Made by a program: the position numbers and the translations under genes. A stretch of 36,684 nt of DNA from Stenotrophomonas maltophilia (GTDB lineage: Bacteria > Pseudomonadota > Gammaproteobacteria > Xanthomonadales > Xanthomonadaceae), in contig DJBL01000075.1 in NCBI GenBank assembly GCA_002435595.1, positions 1 through 36,684 on the forward strand. The letters run 5' to 3'. Position 1 is the first letter of the stretch; each line of letters opens with the position of its first letter. Below the pieces are notes generated by a model. It did not search any database and had not been told where the DNA came from. It saw only the letters and a list, made by a program, of their open reading frames with translations. This document shows, in pieces, positions 15,704-24,099 of this stretch.

Positions 15704-18532
15704 ATGAATCCCAGCCTGCTCCTGCTGCTCGCCCTGCCATTCCTGATGGCCGTGGCGGTCGCCTCCTTCCGCCGTACCTCCCGCTCCACGGCCGCCTGGG
15801 TGGCCGCGGCCGCCCCGTTGGGTGGACTGGCGCTGTTGGCCACGATGACCCCGGACATCCTGGCCGGCCAGGTCGTGCGCAGTTTTGGCGACTGGCTGCC
15901 GCAGATCGGCCTGGCCTTCTCGCTGCGCCTGGATGGGCTGGCCTGGATGTTTGCCGGCATGGTGCTGGCCATCGGCGCGCTGGTGGTGATGTATGCCCAC
16001 TACTACCTGAGCCCGCGCGACAGCGCCCATCGCTTCTATTGCTACCTGCTGCTGTTCATGGGCGCCATGCTGGGCATGGTGCTGTCGGGCAACCTGTTGC
16101 TGCTGATGGTGTTCTGGGAGATGACCAGCATCAGCTCGTTCCTGCTCATCGGCTTCTGGTCGCACCGCCAGGACGCCCGCGAGGGGGCCCGCATGGCGCT
16201 GGTGGTGACCGGCGGCGGTGGCCTGGCCCTGCTCGGCGGCGTGCTGTTGATCGGCCGCATCGTGGGCAGCTTCGAACTGGACGCGGTGCTGGCCGCCGGC
16301 GATGCGATCCGCGCCAGCGCGCTCTACCCCTACGCGCTGTTCCTGGTGCTGGCCGGCATCTTCACCAAGAGCGCGCAGTTCCCGTTCCACTTCTGGCTGC
16401 CGCACGCGATGGCAGCGCCCACCCCGGTGTCGGCGTACCTGCACTCGGCGACGATGGTCAAAGCAGGCGTGTTCCTGCTGGCGCGGCTGCACCCGGCGCT
16501 GTCGGGGACCGAGCTGTTCTTCTATACGGTCAGCGGGATCGGGGCGATCACCCTGCTGATCGGCGCCTGGAACGCGATCTTCCAGCATGACCTGAAGGGC
16601 CTGCTGGCCTATTCAACGATTTCCCACCTGGGCCTGATCACCATGCTGTTCGGGCTGTCCAAGCCGATGGCGGTGGTGGCCGGCGTGTTCCACATCCTCA
16701 ACCACGCCACCTTCAAGGCCTCGCTGTTCATGGCCGCGGGCATCATCGACCACGAGACCGGCACCCGCGACATGCGCAAACTGGGTGGCCTGCGCCGGCT
16801 GATGCCCTTCACCAGCGCGCTGGCGATCATCGCCTCGCTGGCGATGGCCGGCATCCCGCTGCTCAACGGCTTCCTGTCCAAGGAAATGCTGTTTGCCGAG
16901 GCACTGGACGCCGGCGGCCCGGAAACCATGCGCCTGGCGATGTCCATCGCCGCCCTGCTGGCCGGCGTGTTCGGGGTGGCCTACAGCCTGCGCTTCGTGC
17001 ACGACACCTTCTTTGGCAAGGGGCCGCACGACCTGGACCGGGTGCCGCACGAGCCGCCGCGCTTCATGAAGGTGCCGGTGGAGATCCTGGTGGTGGTGTG
17101 CGTGGCGGTGGGCATTGCCCCGGCGATCACCGTGGCGCCGGTGCTGCACGCGGCGGCCTCCTCCATCCTGGGGCCGGCCATGCCCGCCTACAGCCTGTCG
17201 ATCTGGCACGGCTTCAACACGCCGCTGATGATGAGCATCGCCGGCGTCATCGGGGGCATCGCGCTGTACTTCGGGTTGCGCCGGCTGATCGACCTGCATG
17301 CGGTGGTGACCCACGCGATTGGGCGCAACCTGTTCCACAAACAGCTGGACCTGGTGTTCGGCTTGGCCCACCGGCTCACCCAGGCACTGGCCAACGGCAG
17401 CCTGCAGCGCATGCTGATGGCGCTGGTGGTGGTGGCCATCGTGGTTGCGCTGGCCCCGTTCGTGGCCGATCCCGGCTCGCCCAACTGGCCCTCGCCACAA
17501 CCGCTGCCGCTGCTGGGCTGGACCCTGTGGGCGGTGATGATGGCCTGTGCGGTCAGCGCCCTGTTCGTGTACCGGCAGCGCCTGTTGGCGGTGCTGGTGA
17601 TGGGCGGCGTGGGGCTGATGGTGTCACTCACCTTCGTGTTCCTGTCCGCACCGGACCTGGCCCTGACCCAGCTGCTGGTGGAGATGGTCACCCTGGTGCT
17701 GATGCTGCTGGGCATGAACTACCTGCCCACCCAGTCGGCCGCCGAGCACTCGCGCTGGCGCAAGCGCCGCGATGCGCTGATCGCGGTGATCGGCGGCGCC
17801 GGCCTGGCCGCGGCGGCTTACACCGCCATGACCCTGCCGCCGAACACGATGGCCGGTGAACTGGTCGCCCGCGCCCTGCCCGAGGCCTACGGGCAGAACG
17901 TGGTCAACGTGATCCTGGTCGACTTCCGCGGCTTTGATACCTTCGGTGAGATCACCGTGTTCGGCATCGCCGCGCTGGTCGTGCACGCGATGCTGCGGCG
18001 CTCGCGGATGGCGCCGGAGCAGATCATGCCCGGCCCGCCGATCAAGCTGCCGGTGCCGGCCGACCTGGCCCAGATCATGTTCCCGCTGACGCTGACCGTA
18101 TCGATCTTCCTGTTCCTGCGCGGGCACAACGCGCCCGGCGGCGGCTTCATCGCCGGCCTGGTGCTGGCCGTGCCGCTGCTGATCCAGTACGTGATCCAGG
18201 GCACCACGTCGGTGGAGTCGCGGTTCGGCTTCGATTACATCCGCTGCATCGGCGCGGGCCTGCTGATCGCCATCGTCAGCGGCAGTGCCTCGATGCTGTT
18301 CGGGGTGCCGTTCCTGACCAGCGGCCACCTGGACCTGCACATCCCGCTGATCGGCGAGGTCCCGCTGGCCAGCGCCATCGGCTTTGATACCGGCGTGTAC
18401 CTGGTGGTGTTCGGCGGGGCGATGCTGATCCTGTCGATGATGGGCACCATCAAGCCCTCGCGTACCCGCAATGCCCGCAAGGGCGAGATCGATCCCACCC
18501 GCCGTTCGGCAAAGACCGGGGAGATGCACTGA
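15704..18532 (+). CDS. mrpA: Mrp antiporter subunit A (fused A/B)
   Basis: This is the large subunit of a multisubunit Na+(K+)/H+ antiporter (Mrp/Mnh/Pha), related to NuoL of complex I. The 942-residue polytopic protein has the antiporter core in its first half, with MVFWEMTSISSFLLIGFW, TKSAQFPFHFWLPHAMAAPTPVSAYLHSATMVKAGV and LLAYSTISHLGLI. Its C-terminal part carries the MrpB-like domain, seen in FLFLRGHNAPGGGFIAGLVLAVPLL, so A and B are fused, as in group 2 (Pha-type) systems. No separate B gene follows. Its TGA overlaps the next ATG by one base. Confidence 0.93.
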   Translation: MNPSLLLLLALPFLMAVAVASFRRTSRSTAAWVAAAAPLGGLALLATMTPDILAGQVVRSFGDWLPQIGLAFSLRLDGLAWMFAGMVLAIGALVVMYAHYYLSPRDSAHRFYCYLLLFMGAMLGMVLSGNLLLLMVFWEMTSISSFLLIGFWSHRQDAREGARMALVVTGGGGLALLGGVLLIGRIVGSFELDAVLAAGDAIRASALYPYALFLVLAGIFTKSAQFPFHFWLPHAMAAPTPVSAYLHSATMVKAGVFLLARLHPALSGTELFFYTVSGIGAITLLIGAWNAIFQHDLKGLLAYSTISHLGLITMLFGLSKPMAVVAGVFHILNHATFKASLFMAAGIIDHETGTRDMRKLGGLRRLMPFTSALAIIASLAMAGIPLLNGFLSKEMLFAEALDAGGPETMRLAMSIAALLAGVFGVAYSLRFVHDTFFGKGPHDLDRVPHEPPRFMKVPVEILVVVCVAVGIAPAITVAPVLHAAASSILGPAMPAYSLSIWHGFNTPLMMSIAGVIGGIALYFGLRRLIDLHAVVTHAIGRNLFHKQLDLVFGLAHRLTQALANGSLQRMLMALVVVAIVVALAPFVADPGSPNWPSPQPLPLLGWTLWAVMMACAVSALFVYRQRLLAVLVMGGVGLMVSLTFVFLSAPDLALTQLLVEMVTLVLMLLGMNYLPTQSAAEHSRWRKRRDALIAVIGGAGLAAAAYTAMTLPPNTMAGELVARALPEAYGQNVVNVILVDFRGFDTFGEITVFGIAALVVHAMLRRSRMAPEQIMPGPPIKLPVPADLAQIMFPLTLTVSIFLFLRGHNAPGGGFIAGLVLAVPLLIQYVIQGTTSVESRFGFDYIRCIGAGLLIAIVSGSASMLFGVPFLTSGHLDLHIPLIGEVPLASAIGFDTGVYLVVFGGAMLILSMMGTIKPSRTRNARKGEIDPTRRSAKTGEMH

Positions 18533-18921
18533 TGGAACTGGCCCTGGCAAGCGCGATCGGTGTGTTGGCTGCGATCGGCATCTACCTGCTGCTGCGCGCG
18601 CGCACCTTCGACGTCATTCTCGGCATGACCTTCCTGTCCTATGCCACCAACCTGCTGATCTTCGCCGGCGGCCGGCTGGTCTCGGGCAAGGCACCGGTGC
18701 TGCGCGAGGGCATCGACAGCGACCTGGGCAACTACACCGATCCGCTGCCGCAGGCGCTGGTGCTGACCGCCATCGTGATCGCCTTTGCGATGACCGCGGT
18801 GAGCATCGTGCTGGCCATGCGCAGCCGCAGCGACAACCATAGCGACCACGTCGACGCGCACGAGGAAGAACACGACGACGCGCCGGCCGATACCGCGCCG
18901 GGCCGGGAGGGCGGCGCATGA
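18532..18921 (+). CDS. mrpC: Mrp antiporter subunit C
   Basis: This NuoK-like small membrane subunit has 129 residues and three transmembrane segments. The motif FLSYATNLLIFAGG is in the middle and DPLPQALVLTAIVIAFAMTAVSIVLAMR in the last membrane segment, both typical of MrpC/MnhC/PhaC. The C-terminal tail (about residues 100-129) is rich in His, Asp and Glu and should lie outside the membrane. It overlaps mrpA by 1 nt and mrpD by 4 nt (ATGA). Confidence 0.93.
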   Translation: MELALASAIGVLAAIGIYLLLRARTFDVILGMTFLSYATNLLIFAGGRLVSGKAPVLREGIDSDLGNYTDPLPQALVLTAIVIAFAMTAVSIVLAMRSRSDNHSDHVDAHEEEHDDAPADTAPGREGGA

Positions 18922-20453
18922 ACCATGCGGTGATCCTGCCGATCCTGATCCCGTTGTTCGGCGCGGCCTGCTCGCTGTTCGTCGAGCACCGCCGGTACGG
19001 GCCCAAGGTGCAGCGCACGGTGGCCTGGACCACGCTGGCCGCGCTGGCGGCGGCGGTGGCGCTGCTGTTTGCACAGACCGCCGATGGCAGCATCGCGGTG
19101 TACCTGCTCGGCGACTGGCCGGCGCGGCTCGGCATCGCGCTGGTGGCCGACCGTCTGTCGGCGTGGATGCTGGTGACCACCCTGCTGCTGGCCATCCCGT
19201 GCCTGCTGCATGCGTGCTCGGGCTGGGACCGGCGCGCGCCGCATTTCCATGCGTTGTTCCAGTTCCAGCTGGTGGGCCTCAACGGCGCCTTCCTCACCGG
19301 CGACATCTTCAACCTGTTCGTGTTCTTCGAGGTGATGCTGATCGCCTCCTACGGCCTGCTGCTGAGCGGCGGGCGCGGCCTGCGCATGCGCATCGGCCTG
19401 CACTACGTGGTGTTCAACGTCACCGCCTCGACCCTGTTCCTGATCGCGCTGGGCCTGCTCTACGCCACGCTGGGCTCGCTCAACATGGCCGAGTTGTCCC
19501 AGCGCATCGCCGAGGTGCCGGCCTCGCACCTGGTGCTGGTGAAGGCCACCATGGGGCTGTTGCTGCTGGTGTTCTGCAGCAAGGCCGCGCTGATGCCGCT
19601 GTATCTGTGGCTGCCGGAGGCCTATGCGCGTGCGCCGGCCGCGGTGGCCGCGCTGTTTGCGATCATGACCAAGGTCGGCCTGTATGCGGTGCTGCGGGTC
19701 AGCACGCTGTGGTTTGGCCAGGAGGCGGGCGCGATGACCGGCTATGGCAGCGACTGGCTGCTGTGGGCCGGGGTGGCCACGCTGCTGCTGGGCGGGCTGG
19801 GGGTGCTGGCCGCCGCGCGGTTGCGGGTGATGATCTCCTACCTGGTGGTGGTGTCGGCGGCGACACTGTTCATCGCCTTCGCGGTGCGCACGCCCGAGGT
19901 GCTCTCGGCCGGCCTGTATTACCTGCCGCACAGCACCTTCGTGGCGGCCGCGCTGTTCCTGGTTGCCGACCTGATCCGCCGCCGCCGCGGCGGTGCCAGT
20001 GACAGGAAGGAGATCATCGCGCCGATGCCCGGCAAGCAGACCCCGGCGGTGCTGTTCCTGATCGGCGCGGTCGCCGTGGCCGGGTTGCCGCCGCTGTCCG
20101 GGTTCCTGGCCAAGGCCGCGCTGCTGGCCGGCATGCCGGCGCAGTACACCGCCGTGGTGTGGACCGCGGTACTGGGCAGCAGCCTGATGGTGATCGTGGG
20201 CATCACCCGCGCCGGCATCCGCCTGTTCTGGCGCGTTCCGGCGCAGGAGGAAGGCGTGCCGCCGCCGCGCAAGGCCCCCACCCGCACGGTGGAGCTGTTC
20301 GCGGCCGCATTGCTGCTGGTATACGGCATTGCCATGAGCCTGTTCGCCGGCCCGCTGATGCAGCACACCGATGCGATGGCCCACCAGCTGCTGCACCCCG
20401 CCGAATACGTGGGCGAGTTGCGCGCCACCACGCCGGAGATCCGCCAGCCATGA
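18918..20453 (+). CDS. mrpD: Mrp antiporter subunit D
   Basis: This NuoM/NuoN-like proton-translocating subunit has 511 residues and about 14 transmembrane segments. Landmarks are GDIFNLFVFFEVMLIASYGLLL near residue 135, KATMGLLLLVFCSKAALMPLYLWLPEAYA with the conserved lysines, and PLSGFLAKAAL. Start and stop overlap its neighbours as ATGA, so translation is coupled along the operon. Confidence 0.93.
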   Translation: MNHAVILPILIPLFGAACSLFVEHRRYGPKVQRTVAWTTLAALAAAVALLFAQTADGSIAVYLLGDWPARLGIALVADRLSAWMLVTTLLLAIPCLLHACSGWDRRAPHFHALFQFQLVGLNGAFLTGDIFNLFVFFEVMLIASYGLLLSGGRGLRMRIGLHYVVFNVTASTLFLIALGLLYATLGSLNMAELSQRIAEVPASHLVLVKATMGLLLLVFCSKAALMPLYLWLPEAYARAPAAVAALFAIMTKVGLYAVLRVSTLWFGQEAGAMTGYGSDWLLWAGVATLLLGGLGVLAAARLRVMISYLVVVSAATLFIAFAVRTPEVLSAGLYYLPHSTFVAAALFLVADLIRRRRGGASDRKEIIAPMPGKQTPAVLFLIGAVAVAGLPPLSGFLAKAALLAGMPAQYTAVVWTAVLGSSLMVIVGITRAGIRLFWRVPAQEEGVPPPRKAPTRTVELFAAALLLVYGIAMSLFAGPLMQHTDAMAHQLLHPAEYVGELRATTPEIRQP

Positions 20454-20956
20454 CGCGCAAACCTTCGCTGTACAAGCGCCTGATTCCCTCGCCGTCGCTG
20501 AGCGTGATGGTGGTGGCGTTCTGGCTGCTGATGTCCGACAGCTTCACCCTGGGCCAGTTCGTGCTGGGCATGCTGCTGGGCCTGGTGGTGCCGTTGTTCG
20601 CTGCGCGCCTGGACCGCGAGTTCGCCCGTATCGGCTCGCTGCGGCCGGTGCCCAAGCTGCTCTGCGTGACCCTGTGGGACATCCTGGTATCCAACATCCG
20701 CGTGGCGATCCAGGTGCTGGGCCCGGAGCGCCGCATCCACCCCGGCTTCATCTGGCTGCCGCTGGACATCGCCAACATCCACGGCATCGCCGCGCTCACC
20801 AGCATGATCACGCTGACCCCGGGCACGGTCTCGGCCGCGCTGTCCGACGACCGCCGTTACCTGCTGGTGCACGTGCTGCACCTGGATGACCCCGAAGAGC
20901 TGATCCGACAGATCAAGCACCGCTACGAAGCCCCGTTGATGGAGATCTTCCCATGA
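20450..20956 (+). CDS. mrpE: Mrp antiporter subunit E
   Basis: MrpE is the subunit without a complex I counterpart and is needed for antiporter assembly. The 168-residue protein has two N-terminal membrane segments (about residues 15-50), then a cytoplasmic part containing DILVSNIRVAIQVLGP and ALTSMITLTPGTVSAALSDDRRYLLVHVLH, the family signature. The ATG at 20450 overlaps the mrpD TGA by 4 nt; the longer open frame before it is an out-of-phase reading of mrpD. Confidence 0.92.
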   Translation: MTRKPSLYKRLIPSPSLSVMVVAFWLLMSDSFTLGQFVLGMLLGLVVPLFAARLDREFARIGSLRPVPKLLCVTLWDILVSNIRVAIQVLGPERRIHPGFIWLPLDIANIHGIAALTSMITLTPGTVSAALSDDRRYLLVHVLHLDDPEELIRQIKHRYEAPLMEIFP

Positions 20957-21237
20957 CCGGTTACACCTTCATCCAGACCACCATGGTGATCTGCATGCAC
21001 GTGGTCGGGCTGGCCATGCTGCTGGCCACCTGGCGCCTGCTGCGCGGCCCGACCGTGCCTGACCGCATCCTGGCGCTGGACACCTTGTCGGTGACGGCGA
21101 TCGCCGAGCTGATGCTGTTTGGCATGTACCTCAACTCGGCGGTGTACTTCGAGGCGGCCCTGATCATCGCCATGCTCGGTTTCGGCAGCACGGTGGTGCT
21201 GAGCAAGTTCGTGCTGCGCCGGGATATCGTCGAATGA
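20953..21237 (+). CDS. mrpF: Mrp antiporter subunit F
   Basis: This 94-residue subunit has three membrane segments. The family pattern is clear: LRGPTVPDRILALDTLSV after the first segment and YFEAALIIAMLGFGSTVVLSKFVLRRDIVE at the end. It overlaps mrpE and mrpG by 4 nt each. Confidence 0.92.
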   Translation: MTGYTFIQTTMVICMHVVGLAMLLATWRLLRGPTVPDRILALDTLSVTAIAELMLFGMYLNSAVYFEAALIIAMLGFGSTVVLSKFVLRRDIVE

Positions 21238-21611
21238 TCACCTTCATCCAGATCGTGCTGTCGATCCTGCTGCTGTTCGGCTGCTTCTTCATCCTGGTCG
21301 GCGCGCTGGGGCTGGTGAAGCTGTCCACGTTCTTCAAGCGCCTGCACGCGCCGACCAAGGCCAGCACGCTGGGCGTGGGCTGCGTGCTGGTCGGTTCGGT
21401 CTGCTACCACATCTTCCTGGGCCAGGACCCGCAGCCGCGCGAACTGCTGATCACCGTGTTCCTGTTCATCACCGCACCGATCAGCGCACACATGATGGCC
21501 AAGGCGGCGCTGTCGCTGATGATGGAAAAGCGCCCCAGCCTGCCCGGCCATGAGACGGCCAGGGAAGAACAGCTGCCGCCCCCGCGCCCGGAAGACGAAC
21601 AGGCCCCGTAG
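21234..21611 (+). CDS. mrpG: Mrp antiporter subunit G
   Basis: The last gene of the Mrp operon encodes a 125-residue protein with three membrane segments. It contains LVGALGLVKLSTFFKRLHAPTKASTLGVG and LFITAPISAHMMAKAAL, characteristic of MrpG/PhaG. The C-terminal tail (about 96-125) is hydrophilic and Pro/Glu-rich. Its stop codon TAG is the TAG of the first GTAG-headed repeat in the following array, so the end of the protein seems set by the repeat. Confidence 0.92.
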   Translation: MITFIQIVLSILLLFGCFFILVGALGLVKLSTFFKRLHAPTKASTLGVGCVLVGSVCYHIFLGQDPQPRELLITVFLFITAPISAHMMAKAALSLMMEKRPSLPGHETAREEQLPPPRPEDEQAP

Positions 21612-21720
21612 CGCCGACCGTTGGTCGGCTGCCGTCAATCCCGCGTAGCGCCGACCGTTGGTCGGCTGCCGTCAATCCCGGCGTAGCGCCGACCGTTGGT
21701 CGGCTGCCGTCAAACCCGGC
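21608..21720 (+). repeat. Three tandem SMAG (GTAG-headed) repeats
   Basis: Units begin at 21608, 21645 and 21683, a period of 37-38 bp. Each starts GTAG, continues with the palindrome GCCGACCGTTGGTCGGC and ends in a nearly constant spacer (GCCGTCAA(T/A)CCCG). A fourth, decayed header (GTACCGG) follows at 21721. SMAG elements are a known REP-like family of Stenotrophomonas maltophilia. The array lies between mrpG and a convergent antiporter gene. Confidence 0.9.
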
Positions 21721-21735
21721 GTACCGGTGCGACGC

Positions 21736-22692
21736 TCAGCCGCCCCAGACCAGCGCCAGCTCCAGTGCCACCCACCCCAGGAACGCCATCACCAGCACCC
21801 CGCCCTCGCGGCGGCTGATGGTGAGATCGCCCCGCAGCATCGGGTACAGCACCAGCACGAAGGCGATCGCCGCCGGCAGTTCCAGTCGCACGAACGAGGC
21901 CGGCACGGCCAGCGGGCGCAGCGCGGCCATGCCGCCGACCACCACCAGCAGGTTGAACAGGCTCGAGCCGATGACATGGCCCAGCACCATGTCGCCCTGG
22001 CCGCGCCGTGCTGCGGCAACCGCCGCCGCCACTTCGGGCAGCGCGGTGCCAATGGCCACCGGCAACAGGCCCACCAGCAACGGTGACCAGCCCAGCCCCG
22101 CACCGAACACCGGCGCAGCCTGCACGATCCAGCGCGCGCCGTAGTACAGGCACACCCCCGCGAAGACCACCCGCAGGAGGTTGAGGAACAGGCCGGTGCG
22201 GGTCATCGCATAACCGGCGATGGCCTCGCGCACGGGGTCCGGTTCCAGCCGCGCGCGGCGCAGCACGAACACCAGCGACGCCACGAAACCGAGCAGCAGC
22301 AGGCCGCCCTCCCAGCGCGTCAGCACCCCGTCCAGGCCGAACACGATCAGAGCCAGGCTCGCCACTGCCACCAGCACCAGCAGCGGCGACAGCAGCCGGG
22401 CGCGCACCAGCAGCGGTGCGGCCAGCGCCGCCAGGCCCAGGGTCAGGCCAACGTTGACGATGTTGCTGCCCACCGCATTGCCCAGCGCCAGTTCCTCGGC
22501 ACCGACGGCAAAGGCGCGCGCATTGACCACCAGTTCGGGCAGCGAGGTGCCGAAGGCCACCAGCAACAGCCCGGCAACGAACGGCGAGGCGCCAAAGCGC
22601 TGGGCCAGGCCGGAGGCGGCCTTGACGATGGAATCGCCGCCCAGGGCAAGCAGCAGCAATCCCAGCAGGAACCAAGTGGTGGCAGCGATCAT
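21736..22692 (-). CDS. Calcium/sodium antiporter (CaCA family, YrbG-like)
   Basis: This inner-membrane cation antiporter has 318 residues and about ten membrane segments in two homologous halves. Each half carries an alpha-repeat: GTSLPELVVNARAFAVG with GNAVGSNIVNVGL in the first, and GTALPEVAAAVAAARRG with GHVIGSSLFNLLVV in the second. The acidic residues of both GT(S/A)LPE motifs, which coordinate cation, are present. Ca2+/Na+ or Ca2+/H+ exchange is the family activity; the ion pair is inferred. It is convergent with the mrp operon. Confidence 0.9.
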   Translation of the reverse strand: MIAATTWFLLGLLLLALGGDSIVKAASGLAQRFGASPFVAGLLLVAFGTSLPELVVNARAFAVGAEELALGNAVGSNIVNVGLTLGLAALAAPLLVRARLLSPLLVLVAVASLALIVFGLDGVLTRWEGGLLLLGFVASLVFVLRRARLEPDPVREAIAGYAMTRTGLFLNLLRVVFAGVCLYYGARWIVQAAPVFGAGLGWSPLLVGLLPVAIGTALPEVAAAVAAARRGQGDMVLGHVIGSSLFNLLVVVGGMAALRPLAVPASFVRLELPAAIAFVLVLYPMLRGDLTISRREGGVLVMAFLGWVALELALVWGG

Positions 22693-22792
22693 CGAACAGT
22701 CCCCGGTGGCAGGCGTGGCCCGATTCTAGAGCGTGGCCACGCGGTTGGGTGGATTGCGGCGCGCAGCGGTCCCGGCGCGCGCCGCGCAAGGA

Positions 22793-23404
22793 CTACAGGC
22801 AGCCTTCGACGTAATCCACCTGGGGGGTCTGGCCGACCCGCCATGCGCTCACGTTGCCATCGCCATCGATCTCGAAGTTGATCAGCGCCCCGCCCTCGGT
22901 GGCCGGGCGCACGCGCAGGTTGTGGCCCTTGTCGTCGTACTTGTGCGGCGTGACATCGCCGCGGTCGGGGTACAGGCTCTGCAGCTGGCCCAGCGACATG
23001 CCGACCTTGCCGCCGCCGGGGGCGAGGATGCGGTCGCTGTCCACGTCGTAGCGGACCAGGCGCCTACCCTCGATCATCAGCACCACGTCCCTGCCCTGCG
23101 CGCCTTCCGGCCGCAGCGCATGGCAGTAGTCATCGGGCACCTCGCCCTGCAGCGGCGTCTTCCACGCCGCGCGGACCTCGTCCACGCTGCTGCCCAGCTG
23201 CAGCGGCCCGTAGCCGTCCAGACGCGCCGGGCCGGTCTGTGCCGGTGCACCGGGCACGACCGGCGCGGTGGGCGTCGGCGTTGCCGACGCGGCCGCGGTC
23301 GGGCTCGCCGCCTCGGCCTCCCTGGAGGGGGTATCGGGATGGCGGTCGCAGCCGCCGACAGCCAAGACCACGGCCAGTGCCAGAACGCTTCCCAGCTGCT
23401 TCAT
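22793..23404 (-). CDS. Putative lipoprotein of unknown function
   Basis: The 203-residue product has a lipoprotein signal: a basic start MKQLG, a hydrophobic core, and the lipobox VGGC with the lipidated cysteine at residue 19. A Pro/Ala/Thr-rich linker (about 25-60) follows, as in proteins crossing peptidoglycan. The folded part starts GPLQLGSSVDEVRAAWKTPL, a pattern seen in small periplasmic domains that repeat the G-x-S-x(3)-V motif (compare KVGMSLGQLQSLYP). Cys94 and Cys202 could form a disulfide. I do not recognise a named family. Confidence 0.7.
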   Translation of the reverse strand: MKQLGSVLALAVVLAVGGCDRHPDTPSREAEAASPTAAASATPTPTAPVVPGAPAQTGPARLDGYGPLQLGSSVDEVRAAWKTPLQGEVPDDYCHALRPEGAQGRDVVLMIEGRRLVRYDVDSDRILAPGGGKVGMSLGQLQSLYPDRGDVTPHKYDDKGHNLRVRPATEGGALINFEIDGDGNVSAWRVGQTPQVDYVEGCL

Positions 23405-23537
23405 GTGCGTGTCCTCCAGTCAGTGGCCGGCAGCCTAGCGCGAACGTTGTGCAGCGGTTGCATGCAGGAACGTGATTGTCATCGCGGTTTCACCTGCCAC
23501 GTTCAGGCTCGGCCTGCACCGCATCGACCCCACGCCC

Positions 23538-24065
23538 ATGCAACCGCGCAAGACCGACCTCGCCCGCACTGCCCTGCAGGCCCACCGCGCCCCGCTGGAC
23601 ATGCGCCAGCGCCGCCTGCTGATCCTGTGCGACGGCCAGCGCGACCTGGCCCAGCTCACCGGCATGATCGGGCCGGACGCGTCGGCAATGGTGATCCAGC
23701 TGATCCAGGCCGGGTACCTGGTGTCCACCGCTCCGATGCGACCGGAGCCTACGCCTGCGCCGGTCGAGGCGGCCCCGGCCACGGCGGCCCGGCCTGCCGA
23801 GCGTCGACGCTCGCTGGTGGCCGCGCGCATCTACGTGCTGGGCATCCTGGAACTGCAGCGGCACCCGCAGGCCGCCGCCCTGTTCCATGCGCTGCAGGGC
23901 GCGCGCAGCGACGCGGAGGTGATCGCCGCACTGCATGCCGCCCTGGCCGCGCTGCCCGCGCTGACCTCGGTCGGCTATGCCGAGCGGGTGTGGCAGCGTG
24001 CCTTGGAAGTAGTGCCGGAGGCCCACGCCGCGCAGTTGGCTCCGGCCGCGATCGCCACGGCCTGA
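23538..24065 (+). CDS. Uncharacterised protein with possible winged-helix N-terminus
   Basis: The likely product has 175 residues, starting at ATG 23538 (MQPRKTDLART); the frame stays open for 66 nt upstream, so the start is uncertain. Residues 20-60 (MRQRRLLILCDGQRDLAQL ... LIQAGYL) look like a small winged-helix or ORC-type module of the form RRLLxLxDGxRxxxxL. A Pro/Ala linker and an Ala/Leu-rich helical part (about 95-165) follow. No signal peptide is seen with this start. It is divergent from the lipoprotein gene; function unknown. Confidence 0.55.
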   Translation: MQPRKTDLARTALQAHRAPLDMRQRRLLILCDGQRDLAQLTGMIGPDASAMVIQLIQAGYLVSTAPMRPEPTPAPVEAAPATAARPAERRRSLVAARIYVLGILELQRHPQAAALFHALQGARSDAEVIAALHAALAALPALTSVGYAERVWQRALEVVPEAHAAQLAPAAIATA

Positions 24066-24099
24066 GCAGCCGGTTCGCCCGCTCCACGTGGGCAGCGGA

